Assembly (NCBI GenBank): GCA_019747705.1
Contig: JAIEQM010000031.1
Span: 1 to 64,000 of the forward strand
DNA from: Chitinophagaceae bacterium
GTDB taxonomy: Bacteria; Bacteroidota; Bacteroidia; Chitinophagales; Chitinophagaceae
Direction: 5' to 3'
DNA length: 64,000 bases
How positions within the stretch are numbered: position 1 is the stretch's first letter; each line of letters begins with the position of its first letter. The notes beneath the pieces were generated by a model. It was not told the origin of the DNA and did no database searches. It saw only the letters and a list, made by a program, of their open reading frames with translations. The position numbers were made by a program, and so were the translations under genes. Shown piece after piece: positions 22,709 to 32,852 of the stretch.

Positions 22709-25700
22709 TTACCTGAGAACCAAAACAGTTCCTTTATGTTCGAACACTTCACCTGTTGCATCGCATAAAAGTTTTGCAGAATAGGTGTATGCACCAACAG
22801 GTGCCGGTAAGCCATTATAGTATCCATTCCAGCCGGCTGATGGATTATCAATACTAATATCTTTTCGTTCAAATACTTTGTTGCCCCACCGGTCAAAAAT
22901 GGCAAACAATTTAATGAATGATGCACCATTGCCATGTATCATAAATACATCATTCACCCCGTCATTGTTGGGTGTAAATGAATTTGGGATAAATACTTTA
23001 GAACCGCCGCAAAGCACTCTTAAAGTAACGGTATCATAGGCAGCGCAACCTTGTACATTTGTTACTTTTACAATGTATTGAATGGTTTGGGTAGTTGTAC
23101 TTATGGGCGAAGCACATTGTAAGCAGCTTAAAAAGTCTTTTGGACTCCACTCCCATTTTGTTATATCTGCGCTGGCAGTGGTTGTAAATTGATAAGGAGT
23201 ACCGGGTAAAATTGCAGTATCAGCCCCTGCGTTTACAAATGGACGTTTATTAACCGTAAAGCTAATAGCAGCAGTATCCGAAAAGCAACCTTCGTTGTCA
23301 TAGCCCACAACAGTGTAGGTAATATTAGCAAGAGGCCGGGCAATTACAGTTCCACTGCCGGTTGTATTTAATCCCTGTGTATTGCCAATCCATTTATAAG
23401 TGGAAGCGCCTGTTACTGACAAATCCACCTTATCTCCTTCACAAATTGTATATTTTTTTTGGGTGGTAAGTTTGAAAGGCTGAATTACCCTGAGCGTTAA
23501 TGAATCAGTTTTTGCGCATCCGGCTTTACTGGTAACTTTTACTTTATAAGTTGTAGTTACAGCCGGCGATGCCATGGGCGAACTTGCAGAACTATTACTG
23601 AGGCCAATGCCCGGAGACCACTCATAAAAATCACCTCCTGATGCAGTTAATCGAACTGAAGTGCCTGCACACATTTTTAAACTGCTTGCTGAAAGTTGCA
23701 CTACCGGCAATGGACTTACTGTAAGAAGATGCATAGCGGTATCATTACACCCATTGTTTGTTACAATTAACGTTACCGGGTAATTTCCTGCTTGTGAAAA
23801 TACCAGTGCCGGCGGATTTTGTATGGCAGCTTTTTGCCCGTTTTTAAAATCCCAGTTCCATTGTACTCCGTTTGTAACGGATGCCCTGCCTGTAAATAAG
23901 ACAGACTGACCCGTACAAACGGAATCTAATGCAGATACAGAAGCTTTGGCAGATTGATTAACAACAACCTTTTCAATTACTTCTTTGATGCAACCGGATT
24001 TTGAACGCACCTGCAAACTTACTATATAACTGCCGGGAGAACGGTATTTGAATACCGGATTGGAAATTACAGAAGTATCAGCAGGATTACCCGTACCAAA
24101 CGTCCATTTGTAACTCAGAAAGCCGGGGTTATTGGCTGCTCCTATGCTGTAAACATCTGCATTAAACTGTATATTGGCTTCATTGCAGGCAACAGCAGGG
24201 ATGCCTGTAATTTTTGCTGAAAGACTGTCAATAATAATTTTTTCAGCAGCAGGGAAAGCAACAGAACATCCATCTTCATTTCCACCAACTAATATCGGAG
24301 TATATAATCCGGGAGCTTTATAAATATGTGTGGCGTTGCTATCAGTTGATGTAAACAATGTGCCATCTCCAAAATCCCACAGAAAATCAGCAATGCCGGT
24401 TGAAGAAGCTTTAAAACGCACCTGCTGAGATGAGCATGCTTGTTTTGGATCAAAGTTCAGGGCCGCCTGTTGCCCTTTTACAATCACTGAATCAAAATAA
24501 GTTCCCTGTAATCCATTGTTACCATACACAAATAATCTTACAATATACTTTCCTGGTTTTGTATAAACATGTGATGGGTAGTTCACGTTGCCTGCAGTAG
24601 TTCCGTCACCAAAATCCCAGCGTACGCTCATATAGCCAACAGATGTATTTGAAAAACGGGCAATTACCGGCGGACAATTTGTATTTGTTGCAAACGAGGT
24701 GTTAACGCTAAATGCAGAATTAAAGTTTTGTACTGTAATAATCTTTGTGGCTGTTGAAGTACAACCTGATAACAGATCGGTTGCAGTTAATGTAACTGTG
24801 TAAGTACCGGCAACGGTGTATGTATAAAAGGGGTAGGCATCGGTACTGGAAGCAAGATTCCCAAAATTCCATTTATACTGTATATTATTACTGGTTGCCC
24901 AGTTATTGGTATTATTAAAGAAGTAAATGGCAGAATTTAAGGGTACGTTCGGGTTCGATACGCTAAATGCCGCTTTAGGACCTTTCACTACAACATTTCC
25001 TGAATAACTTGCAAAAGAGCTGATGCAGCCCGCCGCATCTTTTACTTTTAATGTAACAGTATAACTGCCGGGATTTTCATACAGATGCGTAACTGCACCA
25101 CCCTGTGTGCGTGTTTCAATAACACCATCACCAAAATTCCATTCCCAGGATACAATAGGACTGGTGCCTGCGGCTTTGGAAGTATCTCTTAATACTACAG
25201 GTATTTTAAAACATTGATTGTCTGTAACAATTTCAAAACCTGCTGAAGCGCCATTGATTTTTAAAGTAATGTAATTGGATGTATCGGCACAATAATAAGA
25301 AGAGTTGCGGGTAATAAAACGCAGTTGTTTTTTACCTGCAGCAAAATTGCTGAGCGTTAACGAGATTGGAATTGGATGAAGAATACTGTTAAACAAATTG
25401 GGGTTGATAGTGCCCCTGAACTCCGTTCCATCTTCATACTCAATTTTTTCAAGAAAGGCACTTGCCCATATAAAAGGATTTTGAACCTGGTCAATATTTG
25501 AAAGAGTAACAGTTAATGGCTGATCAGGGCAAATTGCAATAGCGGGGGCAGTAAGTACAGGCGATTGCTTCTTATATACATCCACAAAAATAGAATCTTT
25601 AAGTGCACATGCTCCATTTGTAGCTGATAGTATTACTTTATAATAACCCGTTCCGGCATAATTGTGTGTAATTTCAGGTAAAAAAGATGTGTATGTGCGG

Positions 25701-27682
25701 GTGTTGCCATCACCAAAATTCCAACTCCATGAGGTTACATCTTTTGAAGCATCAAAAAATCTTACTGCGGTGCGGTTGCCATCACAGGTATTAAGAGCCT
25801 TGTCAATTTTTACAATGGGGGGCGTTACTTCAATGTAATCTGTTTTAATAACCGTATCAACACATCTTCCATAAAAGGTAAGCATCATGATGGTGTACTT
25901 GCCCGGGTTTTGAAACTGGTACTGAAATGAATTATAAGAACTTGAGCCTGCGTATTGCCCGTTTATATACCAGTATTGACTGGGTGGACTGTTACCTACC
26001 GGTGTGCTTCTGAAAAGCACAACACTATTGCCGCAAATTTTTGTTCCCGAAATGGAAGAAAAATCGTTTTTCGTTTTTTGTGTTACACGAATATTTGTAA
26101 TATAGGCTGTTCCTTTACACCCGTTTGCCGTTGTATATTCAAGCCTCACATTATGATAACCCGGTGTTGAAAATGTATGCTGGGGAGTTAGCTCTGTTGA
26201 AGTAGTATTGTCAGAAAAAAACCATTGATATGAAACTACAGGATCCTGCGGCGCATCAATTCGAAACTTCAAAGTAATAGAATCACAAGCCTCCAGTACA
26301 TACTGACCCGCAGATGAATATGTATTTACAATGGATACGGGCGGGGGTATAATAAAAACCTGTTTATAAGCATAAGCCTTACAGCCTTCCGTATTTGTTA
26401 CAATTAACCCTGCCACAGGTGCATTGTTGATTGTTACATTTGTTGACTGCATTTGTGCAGTGCCGAGAAACTGTGAAACATTTGTACCATAGTTAAACCA
26501 CCACTCCCTTGTTACTGTACTTTTTGATGTATCTGTCAACCGGACTTCAACCGGCGCCCCGCATTTACCCATTACCGTATCAAGAAAGCCATTAAGAACA
26601 GGAGTTGGTTTGATCCTGATCGTTTTTGTAATTGAATCACGGCAATTGTTTCCAAATGTATTTACCAGCTTTACATTATATTTTCCAGTGTCAGAATAAT
26701 TGTATCTAAAACTAAAATTGTAATTAAAGGATGTACCATCGCCCATATGCCATTGTGTGGTTACGGGAGTGGGTGTGCTCAGCGGCAACAGGCGCACATC
26801 CGTTCCAAAACATACCTGAGATTCTTCAAAATTAAAATCTGCTTTAAATGATGCCACATTTACATAGTTCTGTAAGGTCTTAACAGATGTGCATCCATCC
26901 GTATTTGTAACTGTTAATTTTATGGTGTAAATGCCTTTTTGAGTATAAATATGTTTGGGGTCTTTTAATGTGGATGTATTACCATCGCCAAAATCCCATA
27001 AATAACTCAATGTACCCGGCCCCGCACTTTTATTGGTAAACTGTACCTCATCACTCAGGCGGCATAAAATTGTTTGGTCAACTGTAAAGTCTGCAATTAA
27101 CGGAGGCAGCACATCAATAATATTATCCTTTGTAATTGTGCTGTAGCAGCCATGCTGATTCACTACCGTTAAACTTACGGTAGCTTTTTGCGCAGTTTCA
27201 TAAGTATGATTGATGGATGTACTGCCCGGCTGGCTGGTGCTGCCATCACCAAAATCCCATAAATAGTTAATAATTAAACCATCGCCGGGGCTGGATGTAC
27301 TGTTAAAATTAACCTGTAACGGGCTGCATCCTTTTACAGTTGAAAATGTAAATTGAGGAGATGGCTTTTTATAAACAGTTATACTTTTAGTTTTTACTGA
27401 AGTTTGGTTGCCATCTTTAACGGTGAGCCTGATCGTAAAAGTGCCCTCGGTATAATAAACAGCAGAAGGATTTTTTAATGCGGAAGTATTTCCATTGCCT
27501 AAATCCCATAAATACACTGCTGAAGGAGAAACACCTGAAGCAGCATCCGCAAAAGATACTTTAAGAGGAGCACAGCCTTGACCATTAGTTATTGAGAAAT
27601 CAGCAACAAGCTGCGCCTCCAGCGTAAACGAAAGAAGCAAAAAAAACAGTCCGGCTGTAGTTTTGATCAGATGATTTTTCAT
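22709..27682 (-). CDS. Giant PKD-repeat surface protein with T9SS type B sorting domain
   Basis: The start at 27682 (MKNHLIKTTAGLFFLLLSFT) gives a proper signal peptide; total length is 1657 residues. About a dozen PKD-like domains follow, each marked by variants of WDFGDGN or WNFGDG and a downstream YTVTLTV-type strand. The end is a gliding-motility-associated C-terminal domain (IPNSFTPNNDGVNDVFMI and FDRWGNKVFERK), the type B signal that directs export through the type IX system and attachment or release at the cell surface. PKD domains mediate adhesion or polysaccharide contact. It is probably a secreted adhesin or motility-related protein. Confidence 0.93.
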   Translation of the reverse strand: MKNHLIKTTAGLFFLLLSFTLEAQLVADFSITNGQGCAPLKVSFADAASGVSPSAVYLWDLGNGNTSALKNPSAVYYTEGTFTIRLTVKDGNQTSVKTKSITVYKKPSPQFTFSTVKGCSPLQVNFNSTSSPGDGLIINYLWDFGDGSTSQPGSTSINHTYETAQKATVSLTVVNQHGCYSTITKDNIIDVLPPLIADFTVDQTILCRLSDEVQFTNKSAGPGTLSYLWDFGDGNTSTLKDPKHIYTQKGIYTIKLTVTNTDGCTSVKTLQNYVNVASFKADFNFEESQVCFGTDVRLLPLSTPTPVTTQWHMGDGTSFNYNFSFRYNYSDTGKYNVKLVNTFGNNCRDSITKTIRIKPTPVLNGFLDTVMGKCGAPVEVRLTDTSKSTVTREWWFNYGTNVSQFLGTAQMQSTNVTINNAPVAGLIVTNTEGCKAYAYKQVFIIPPPVSIVNTYSSAGQYVLEACDSITLKFRIDAPQDPVVSYQWFFSDNTTSTELTPQHTFSTPGYHNVRLEYTTANGCKGTAYITNIRVTQKTKNDFSSISGTKICGNSVVLFRSTPVGNSPPSQYWYINGQYAGSSSYNSFQYQFQNPGKYTIMMLTFYGRCVDTVIKTDYIEVTPPIVKIDKALNTCDGNRTAVRFFDASKDVTSWSWNFGDGNTRTYTSFLPEITHNYAGTGYYKVILSATNGACALKDSIFVDVYKKQSPVLTAPAIAICPDQPLTVTLSNIDQVQNPFIWASAFLEKIEYEDGTEFRGTINPNLFNSILHPIPISLTLSNFAAGKKQLRFITRNSSYYCADTSNYITLKINGASAGFEIVTDNQCFKIPVVLRDTSKAAGTSPIVSWEWNFGDGVIETRTQGGAVTHLYENPGSYTVTLKVKDAAGCISSFASYSGNVVVKGPKAAFSVSNPNVPLNSAIYFFNNTNNWATSNNIQYKWNFGNLASSTDAYPFYTYTVAGTYTVTLTATDLLSGCTSTATKIITVQNFNSAFSVNTSFATNTNCPPVIARFSNTSVGYMSVRWDFGDGTTAGNVNYPSHVYTKPGKYIVRLFVYGNNGLQGTYFDSVIVKGQQAALNFDPKQACSSQQVRFKASSTGIADFLWDFGDGTLFTSTDSNATHIYKAPGLYTPILVGGNEDGCSVAFPAAEKIIIDSLSAKITGIPAVACNEANIQFNADVYSIGAANNPGFLSYKWTFGTGNPADTSVISNPVFKYRSPGSYIVSLQVRSKSGCIKEVIEKVVVNQSAKASVSALDSVCTGQSVLFTGRASVTNGVQWNWDFKNGQKAAIQNPPALVFSQAGNYPVTLIVTNNGCNDTAMHLLTVSPLPVVQLSASSLKMCAGTSVRLTASGGDFYEWSPGIGLSNSSASSPMASPAVTTTYKVKVTSKAGCAKTDSLTLRVIQPFKLTTQKKYTICEGDKVDLSVTGASTYKWIGNTQGLNTTGSGTVIARPLANITYTVVGYDNEGCFSDTAAISFTVNKRPFVNAGADTAILPGTPYQFTTTASADITKWEWSPKDFLSCLQCASPISTTTQTIQYIVKVTNVQGCAAYDTVTLRVLCGGSKVFIPNSFTPNNDGVNDVFMIHGNGASFIKLFAIFDRWGNKVFERKDISIDNPSAGWNGYYNGLPAPVGAYTYSAKLLCDATGEVFEHKGTVLVLR

Positions 27683-28181
27683 TGTGTAAATCAGCACAAT
27701 TATAATTCAAAATCTTTCAATCTGAAAGCTTTTTTGAATTAATTTAAGCAGTCAGTAAAATTGGTATTTTACCCCCTTAGCGCAAGTAAAAAATCAGAAC
27801 TCCTTTCAACTCCTGGCGTAAGAATGAGACGCAGGTTTTTGTTCCGGGCTTCTTTTTTCGCTTCCGGATGAAAATAGTAACTGTTACCTGCCAAAAAAAT
27901 TCTGTATTGAAAATAAATTCACTGGCGGGTCTCTGCCCGGACTTTACCGGTGAACGCAGTACCTGCCTTTGATGATAGCCAAACTCGCTGCAGACGATGA
28001 TGGCGCTTTGCTGATTGAGATAACTGCTGCGGGCTACTGCCTTCGTAACATGGCAGCTTTGTAGTTTGTAGCGGCTGAATACCACAGTACCTGACTTATG
28101 CTCATTGCTATCTGACAATGCGCCTGAGAACGTTTTTATTTATTTACCTGCTCCTGAAAGAGTGACACTCTCTCTGTATTA
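27683..28181. other. Intergenic region with one dispersed repeat
   Basis: The region holds the third full copy of the 44-bp repeat (27815-27858). A minus-strand open frame at 27777-28118 spans it, but its composition is not protein-like. The short palindrome AGAGTGACACTCT lies near 28160. Both flanking genes run on the minus strand. Confidence 0.5.
27815..27858. repeat. Dispersed 44-bp repeat, copy C
   Basis: GGCGTAAGAATGAGACGCAG through GGGCTTCTTTTTTC aligns with copy A at 3706-3750 across its whole length with several substitutions. It lies 24 kb from the other copies. Confidence 0.55.
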
Positions 28182-29900
28182 TCAATAATCATACTCCCTC
28201 GTCCATAAGTTCATTCTTACACCCAGGCCAAACAGCGTAGTGGTTTGTGCAGGGTCGCTGCCCCTGGTAAAACGGCGCAGCAATATATTGGCATCAATAA
28301 AAATATTTTCTTTGATTTCGTAACTGGCCAGGAAGCTGGCATTAATACCCGTGCTTTTTACACCCACCAGCAACGGATATCCGAACTCACGGAATCTTCC
28401 ATCACCATTGCGGCGGAAAATATCGCTGCCAAAGTTTCTTCCATTGGCGCTGTCAAGGCCCTGTTTCCAGTATATCAAACGGGCCATTAAATTTAATTTA
28501 CCCATGGGTTGATAACGAACTATCGCAATTACTTCATTAAAATTAGCGCCCAGCGGGTGTGCCAATGGCTGGTTATAATGGGTGTAATTGGAAACAGAAT
28601 CAAAATGTGAATACGTAAACGGACGTACACGGTTGAGCTCCAGTTGCAGATCCAGATTTTTAATCTCTGCCACATCAATATACTTCACACCCAGTTGCAA
28701 TCCTGTTTTATTGCCCCACCAGTTAGAAGAATCAGCACGGAGTTTTTTAAAATTAAATTCATCAATAAGCAACTGACCATAAGCCTGTACTTTCTTAAAC
28801 AGGTTGGCTTTAAAATCGGCGCCCACCAGTGCATTATCAGCGCTTCCCAAATTTCCTTCAATACTGCGGAAAAATATAATGGGGTTCATGTAACTGAATT
28901 CAAACCTGTTTTGCCGTGCAAATATGATGCTTTCAAAAACGCCAATATTAAGCCAGGGCTTCAGGTTAATGCTCAAATGGTGCATAGTGGCATATTTCTT
29001 CGGAATTAAATTACTTATGCTGTTATTGTTAGCTCCGTTTTGGAGTTCCATAAATAAATTCTGATAATTAAATTTCCAGATGCGGGTGTTGATTTTTACA
29101 AAGAGGTTATTACCTGCAAAATCACTTAAAAACAAACTCCGGTAACCATTACCAATAAAATTACGGTCGTATCCTGCCTGAAAGTTGATGTATTTAGCAG
29201 CACGGAATGTAAAGTAGCCCCTTGCATCCATATAATCCACGCCGGTAGTTTTAAAGCTCTTGTAAAAATTAGCGCCGGGTACAGCATTATATCGTTTCAC
29301 CACGTTTTGAAAAAACAATGGCCCCCGTTCCTGCACATCCATCACGCTGGCAGAAAAACCAACTTTATTACCAATACCGCCACGCACACTCAGGCCACGC
29401 TGGTTAATAAATAAATTTTGTCCTGAGTTGCTGGCATCAAACATTTGCCGGTAATTAAACACAGGATTAATCACCACAAAAAAATCATCACCATATTTTT
29501 CAATCATTCCTGCAGGTGTGGGGTACAGTTTTTTCAGGAATAATTTTTTGCTGTTGAAAACAGCTCTGTCGCCCTTATACCATTCCTGGTTGTTTAAATA
29601 AAGACTGCGTAAGTTGTACCGGTCTGTTTTACTCAGAACAAGCGGCGTATCGGTATTATAAAAAAGTGGTTTGATGCCCAGCATAGAGTCCACCTTTGCA
29701 CCCAGGAACTCTACTGCAAAACGACGGTCGTATGGTTTGGTTACAGTAAAGTTGAGATCAGAAACAGCGCCGGTTTTTATTTCAAGACGGTCAATAAAAT
29801 GGATATGTTTGGATTGTTGTGGCAGGTAGGTACTTTGCGCCTGCGCAAAAAATGAACACATTAAAAAGAGGATGCACAAACAGCTTTTAGTAAATTGCAT
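28182..29900 (-). CDS. Outer-membrane beta-barrel protein, Wzi/RemB-like
   Basis: The 572-residue product has a signal peptide (LCILFLMCSFFAQAQ) and a body of alternating beta-strands ending in an aromatic residue (the terminal NLWTREYDY), as in outer-membrane barrels. The stretch RNFIGNGYRSLFLSDFAGNN and the barrel-type pattern around it recall the RemB gliding protein and the Wzi-type capsule assembly family. The downstream neighbour is the PKD/T9SS protein, which would fit a motility or surface role. Its start is only 29 bases from the pyrC start on the other strand, so their promoters overlap. The exact family is uncertain. Confidence 0.65.
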   Translation of the reverse strand: MQFTKSCLCILFLMCSFFAQAQSTYLPQQSKHIHFIDRLEIKTGAVSDLNFTVTKPYDRRFAVEFLGAKVDSMLGIKPLFYNTDTPLVLSKTDRYNLRSLYLNNQEWYKGDRAVFNSKKLFLKKLYPTPAGMIEKYGDDFFVVINPVFNYRQMFDASNSGQNLFINQRGLSVRGGIGNKVGFSASVMDVQERGPLFFQNVVKRYNAVPGANFYKSFKTTGVDYMDARGYFTFRAAKYINFQAGYDRNFIGNGYRSLFLSDFAGNNLFVKINTRIWKFNYQNLFMELQNGANNNSISNLIPKKYATMHHLSINLKPWLNIGVFESIIFARQNRFEFSYMNPIIFFRSIEGNLGSADNALVGADFKANLFKKVQAYGQLLIDEFNFKKLRADSSNWWGNKTGLQLGVKYIDVAEIKNLDLQLELNRVRPFTYSHFDSVSNYTHYNQPLAHPLGANFNEVIAIVRYQPMGKLNLMARLIYWKQGLDSANGRNFGSDIFRRNGDGRFREFGYPLLVGVKSTGINASFLASYEIKENIFIDANILLRRFTRGSDPAQTTTLFGLGVRMNLWTREYDY

Positions 29901-29929
29901 GCGGTAGTATTTAAAAGTAAAAATAAGTT

Positions 29930-31270
29930 ATGCAGGATTATTTGATAAAAAATTGTTCCCTTGTAAATGAAGGAAAAATTACAATAGCGGATGTGCTGGT
30001 AAAAAACAGCCGTATTGAAAAAATTGCATCTGTTATTACCCCCTCATCAGCAGTTACTGAAATAAACGCTGAAGGCAGGTATTTATTTCCCGGTGTTATT
30101 GATGACCAGGTGCATTTCCGTGAACCGGGGCTCACATATAAAGGCAGCATTTATTCTGAAGCCAAAGCAGCGGTGGCAGGTGGTGTTACCAGTTTTATGG
30201 AAATGCCCAATACCATCCCCAATGCGTTGAATTTAGAGTTACTGGAAGAGAAATACAGGATTGCATCACAAACATCACCTGCCAATTATTCTTTTTACAT
30301 GGGCACCAGTAATACCAGCGCTGATGATACACTGATGGCCAATAAGCATAAGAATAATATTTGTGGTATTAAAATATTTATGGGCGCCAGCACCGGCAAT
30401 ATGCTGGTGGATAATTATAATACACTGGATAAAGTGTTTCGTGAAAGTGAAATCCTTATTGCCACGCATTGTGAAAGTGAACCCATCATTAAAGCCAATT
30501 ATGAACGCATCAAAGCCCTTAAGCACGAATTAACACCATCAGATCATCCGCTGATACGTGATGTGGAAGGATGTTATGAATCATCCCTTATGGCTATACA
30601 AATTGCAAGACAATACAAAACACGATTGCATATTCTGCATATTACCACTGCACGGGAATTGGAGTTATTTGGTAATATGATGCCGTTACAAGAAAAACAT
30701 ATTACCAGCGAAGTATGTGTGCATCATTTACACTTCACGGCTGATGATTATGAACGCCTGGGTTACCAGATCAAATGCAACCCCGCCATTAAAGCAAAAG
30801 AAAACAAAGAAGCTTTGTGGAAAGCCCTGCTGGATAACCGTATTGATGTAATTGCCACCGATCATGCTCCGCATACCTGGCAGGAAAAACAGGGGGCTTA
30901 TGAACAAACACATGCAGGGCTGCCGCTGGTGCAGCATCCGCTTTTACTCATGCTTCATTATTATAAAGAAGGAAGAATTTCGTTAGAACGTATTGCAGAA
31001 AAAATGAGCCATGCGGTGGCAGAATGTTTTCAACTGGTTGAACGGGGTTATATACGTGAAGGTTATTATGCTGATTTGGCGCTGGTGGATTTAAATACCC
31101 CGTCAACTGTAACCAAACAAAACATTTTATACAAATGCGGATGGAGCCCGCTGGAAGGGTTTGAATTTCCTGCAACCGTAACTCATACATTTGTAAACGG
31201 CAATCTGGTTTATGAAAACGGAACAGTAAATGAATCTCATAAGGGTTTGCGGTTGAAATTTGACCGGTAG
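29930..31270 (+). CDS. pyrC: Dihydroorotase
   Basis: The 446-residue enzyme catalyses the reversible cyclisation of carbamoyl aspartate to dihydroorotate in pyrimidine synthesis. Metal-site motifs are DDQVHFREPG near residues 58 to 67, the carbamylated-Lys region GIKIFMGAST, ATHCES, ILHITTA and ATDHAPHTW. In the first motif the usual first His of His-x-His is Gln60, a form I recall from Bacteroidota dihydroorotases, so activity is expected. The fold is that of type I amidohydrolases. The MutS-like gene follows 75 bases downstream on the same strand. Confidence 0.92.
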   Translation: MQDYLIKNCSLVNEGKITIADVLVKNSRIEKIASVITPSSAVTEINAEGRYLFPGVIDDQVHFREPGLTYKGSIYSEAKAAVAGGVTSFMEMPNTIPNALNLELLEEKYRIASQTSPANYSFYMGTSNTSADDTLMANKHKNNICGIKIFMGASTGNMLVDNYNTLDKVFRESEILIATHCESEPIIKANYERIKALKHELTPSDHPLIRDVEGCYESSLMAIQIARQYKTRLHILHITTARELELFGNMMPLQEKHITSEVCVHHLHFTADDYERLGYQIKCNPAIKAKENKEALWKALLDNRIDVIATDHAPHTWQEKQGAYEQTHAGLPLVQHPLLLMLHYYKEGRISLERIAEKMSHAVAECFQLVERGYIREGYYADLALVDLNTPSTVTKQNILYKCGWSPLEGFEFPATVTHTFVNGNLVYENGTVNESHKGLRLKFDR

Positions 31271-31345
31271 TCATTCATTGAATGAGAAAACCACACAATC
31301 AAGCTCAATCACAAGTTTTCTCTTCTCTGAAATGACATCAGCAAC

Positions 31346-32659
31346 ATGGAAATAGATAAAGTAACATACTACGACCTTTCAATTCTTAACAGGGAAGAAG
31401 AATATTCTTTACTGCACCGCATTAATTTTTGTACTACTGCCGGAGGAACTGAACGGTTGCAATACCTCTTAACACACCCGCTGCGGAGTGAGCAGCAAAT
31501 ACTGCAAACACAGGAAGCCATTACACAAATTGGTTCAGTAATGAACCAATGGCCCAAAGAAATCACCAATGGCACGTTACTGGTGCTTGAAAAATTTTAT
31601 GGTTACCCGTTTGATAAAATACCCAACAGCTATTCTCCTGTTCCGGCCTTTTTATACCAGGTATTTGATACGCCCGATTTCAGTTTGGTTCGCTATACAG
31701 TGGGGTATTTTATTGATTTTTTAAAAGGCATCAGTAAGCTCAGGCAATTGTTGCAAACTGAGTTTGGTTCGCCTGTTGTTTCAGCTATTGTTGCGGAGAT
31801 AGATAAAAAATTACAGGCATCTGTTATACGGCACATCATTACAGAAAAATCAAAAAAACTTCCGCCTGCAAAAATGCTGCGTTATGGTCATTACCTGCGT
31901 TATGAGTACAAACAGGAAGCAGAAAGGCTGATGCAGTTGTATCATCAATTAGATGCTTATTACAGTATGTCCATGGCGGTGCAAAAATTCAATCTTCATT
32001 TCCCAACAGTGAAAGAATGCAATGAACCGAATATACAAGCCAAAGGTTTATACCACCTGCTGCTGCAAACACCCGTGGCTTATGATGTTACACTCAACCC
32101 GCAAACCAATTTTATTTTTTTAACCGGAGCCAATATGGCCGGCAAGAGTACATTTATTAGAGGTGTGGGTTGTGCAGTTTATCTTGCACATGTGGGTATG
32201 GGTGTGCCTGCACAACATATGCAACTGAGTTTGTTTGATGGTTTGCTGAGTAATATACAGGTACAGGATAATATTGTTAAGGGCGAAAGTTATTTCTTTA
32301 ATGAAGTGCAGCGCATCAAGAATACGGTAATAAAAATTACAGATGGCCGCAAATGGCTGGTGCTCATTGATGAATTATTTAAAGGCACCAACATACAGGA
32401 TGCCATGCATTGCAGCAGCGCCGTGATCAAAGGGTTGCTGAAAATAAAAAACTCACTGTTTATTCTTTCTACACATTTATATGAAATTGGTGATGAACTG
32501 AAAGTGTATCCCAATATCAGCTTCCGTTATTTTGAAACAACAGCCACTGATGAGCAATTGCAGTTCAGCTATCAACTAAAAGAAGGCATTAGTAACGACC
32601 GCTTTGGGTATTTGATATTAAAAAAAGAAAAAGTGGTGGAAATGCTGGAGAAGTTGTAG
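31346..32659 (+). CDS. MutS-like ATPase lacking the mismatch-recognition domains
   Basis: This 437-residue protein has the MutS core/lever helices (1 to about 240) and the C-terminal ABC-type ATPase: Walker A GANMAGKSTFIRG, a Q-loop region, Walker B WLVLIDELFKGTN and the switch His in LSTHLYEI. The N-terminal mismatch-binding and connector domains of true MutS are missing. Many Bacteroidota carry such short MutS-family proteins of unknown role. It could act in recombination or another DNA transaction. It lies between pyrC and the comM-like gene. Confidence 0.85.
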   Translation: MEIDKVTYYDLSILNREEEYSLLHRINFCTTAGGTERLQYLLTHPLRSEQQILQTQEAITQIGSVMNQWPKEITNGTLLVLEKFYGYPFDKIPNSYSPVPAFLYQVFDTPDFSLVRYTVGYFIDFLKGISKLRQLLQTEFGSPVVSAIVAEIDKKLQASVIRHIITEKSKKLPPAKMLRYGHYLRYEYKQEAERLMQLYHQLDAYYSMSMAVQKFNLHFPTVKECNEPNIQAKGLYHLLLQTPVAYDVTLNPQTNFIFLTGANMAGKSTFIRGVGCAVYLAHVGMGVPAQHMQLSLFDGLLSNIQVQDNIVKGESYFFNEVQRIKNTVIKITDGRKWLVLIDELFKGTNIQDAMHCSSAVIKGLLKIKNSLFILSTHLYEIGDELKVYPNISFRYFETTATDEQLQFSYQLKEGISNDRFGYLILKKEKVVEMLEKL

Positions 32660-32719
32660 TTATTGACGATGATGTGAATTGATTGATGCCATGGAAAACG
32701 GAACGATGAAACGAGCTCC

Positions 32720-32741
32720 GTCCCGAAGCTTCGTCCGGGAT
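32720..32741. repeat. Short palindrome upstream of the comM-like gene
   Basis: TCCCGAAGCTTCGTCCGGGA contains the inner palindrome CGAAGCTTCG and complementary ends. It sits in the leader of the comM-like gene and resembles a dispersed intergenic hairpin. Confidence 0.35.
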
Positions 32742-32852
32742 TTCGCTTCGCTCAACAAATACGCCGCCATTGGCACAAATGCCGGTAACAAAAAAAATAT
32801 TACCTTGTTTGTACCAAATGAACTTCTAATAATAAGAACTGATTTACCAACC

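Noticed and set aside
27777..28118. Minus-strand open frame of 113 codons
   Set aside because: Spans the dispersed repeat and has no recognisable domain.
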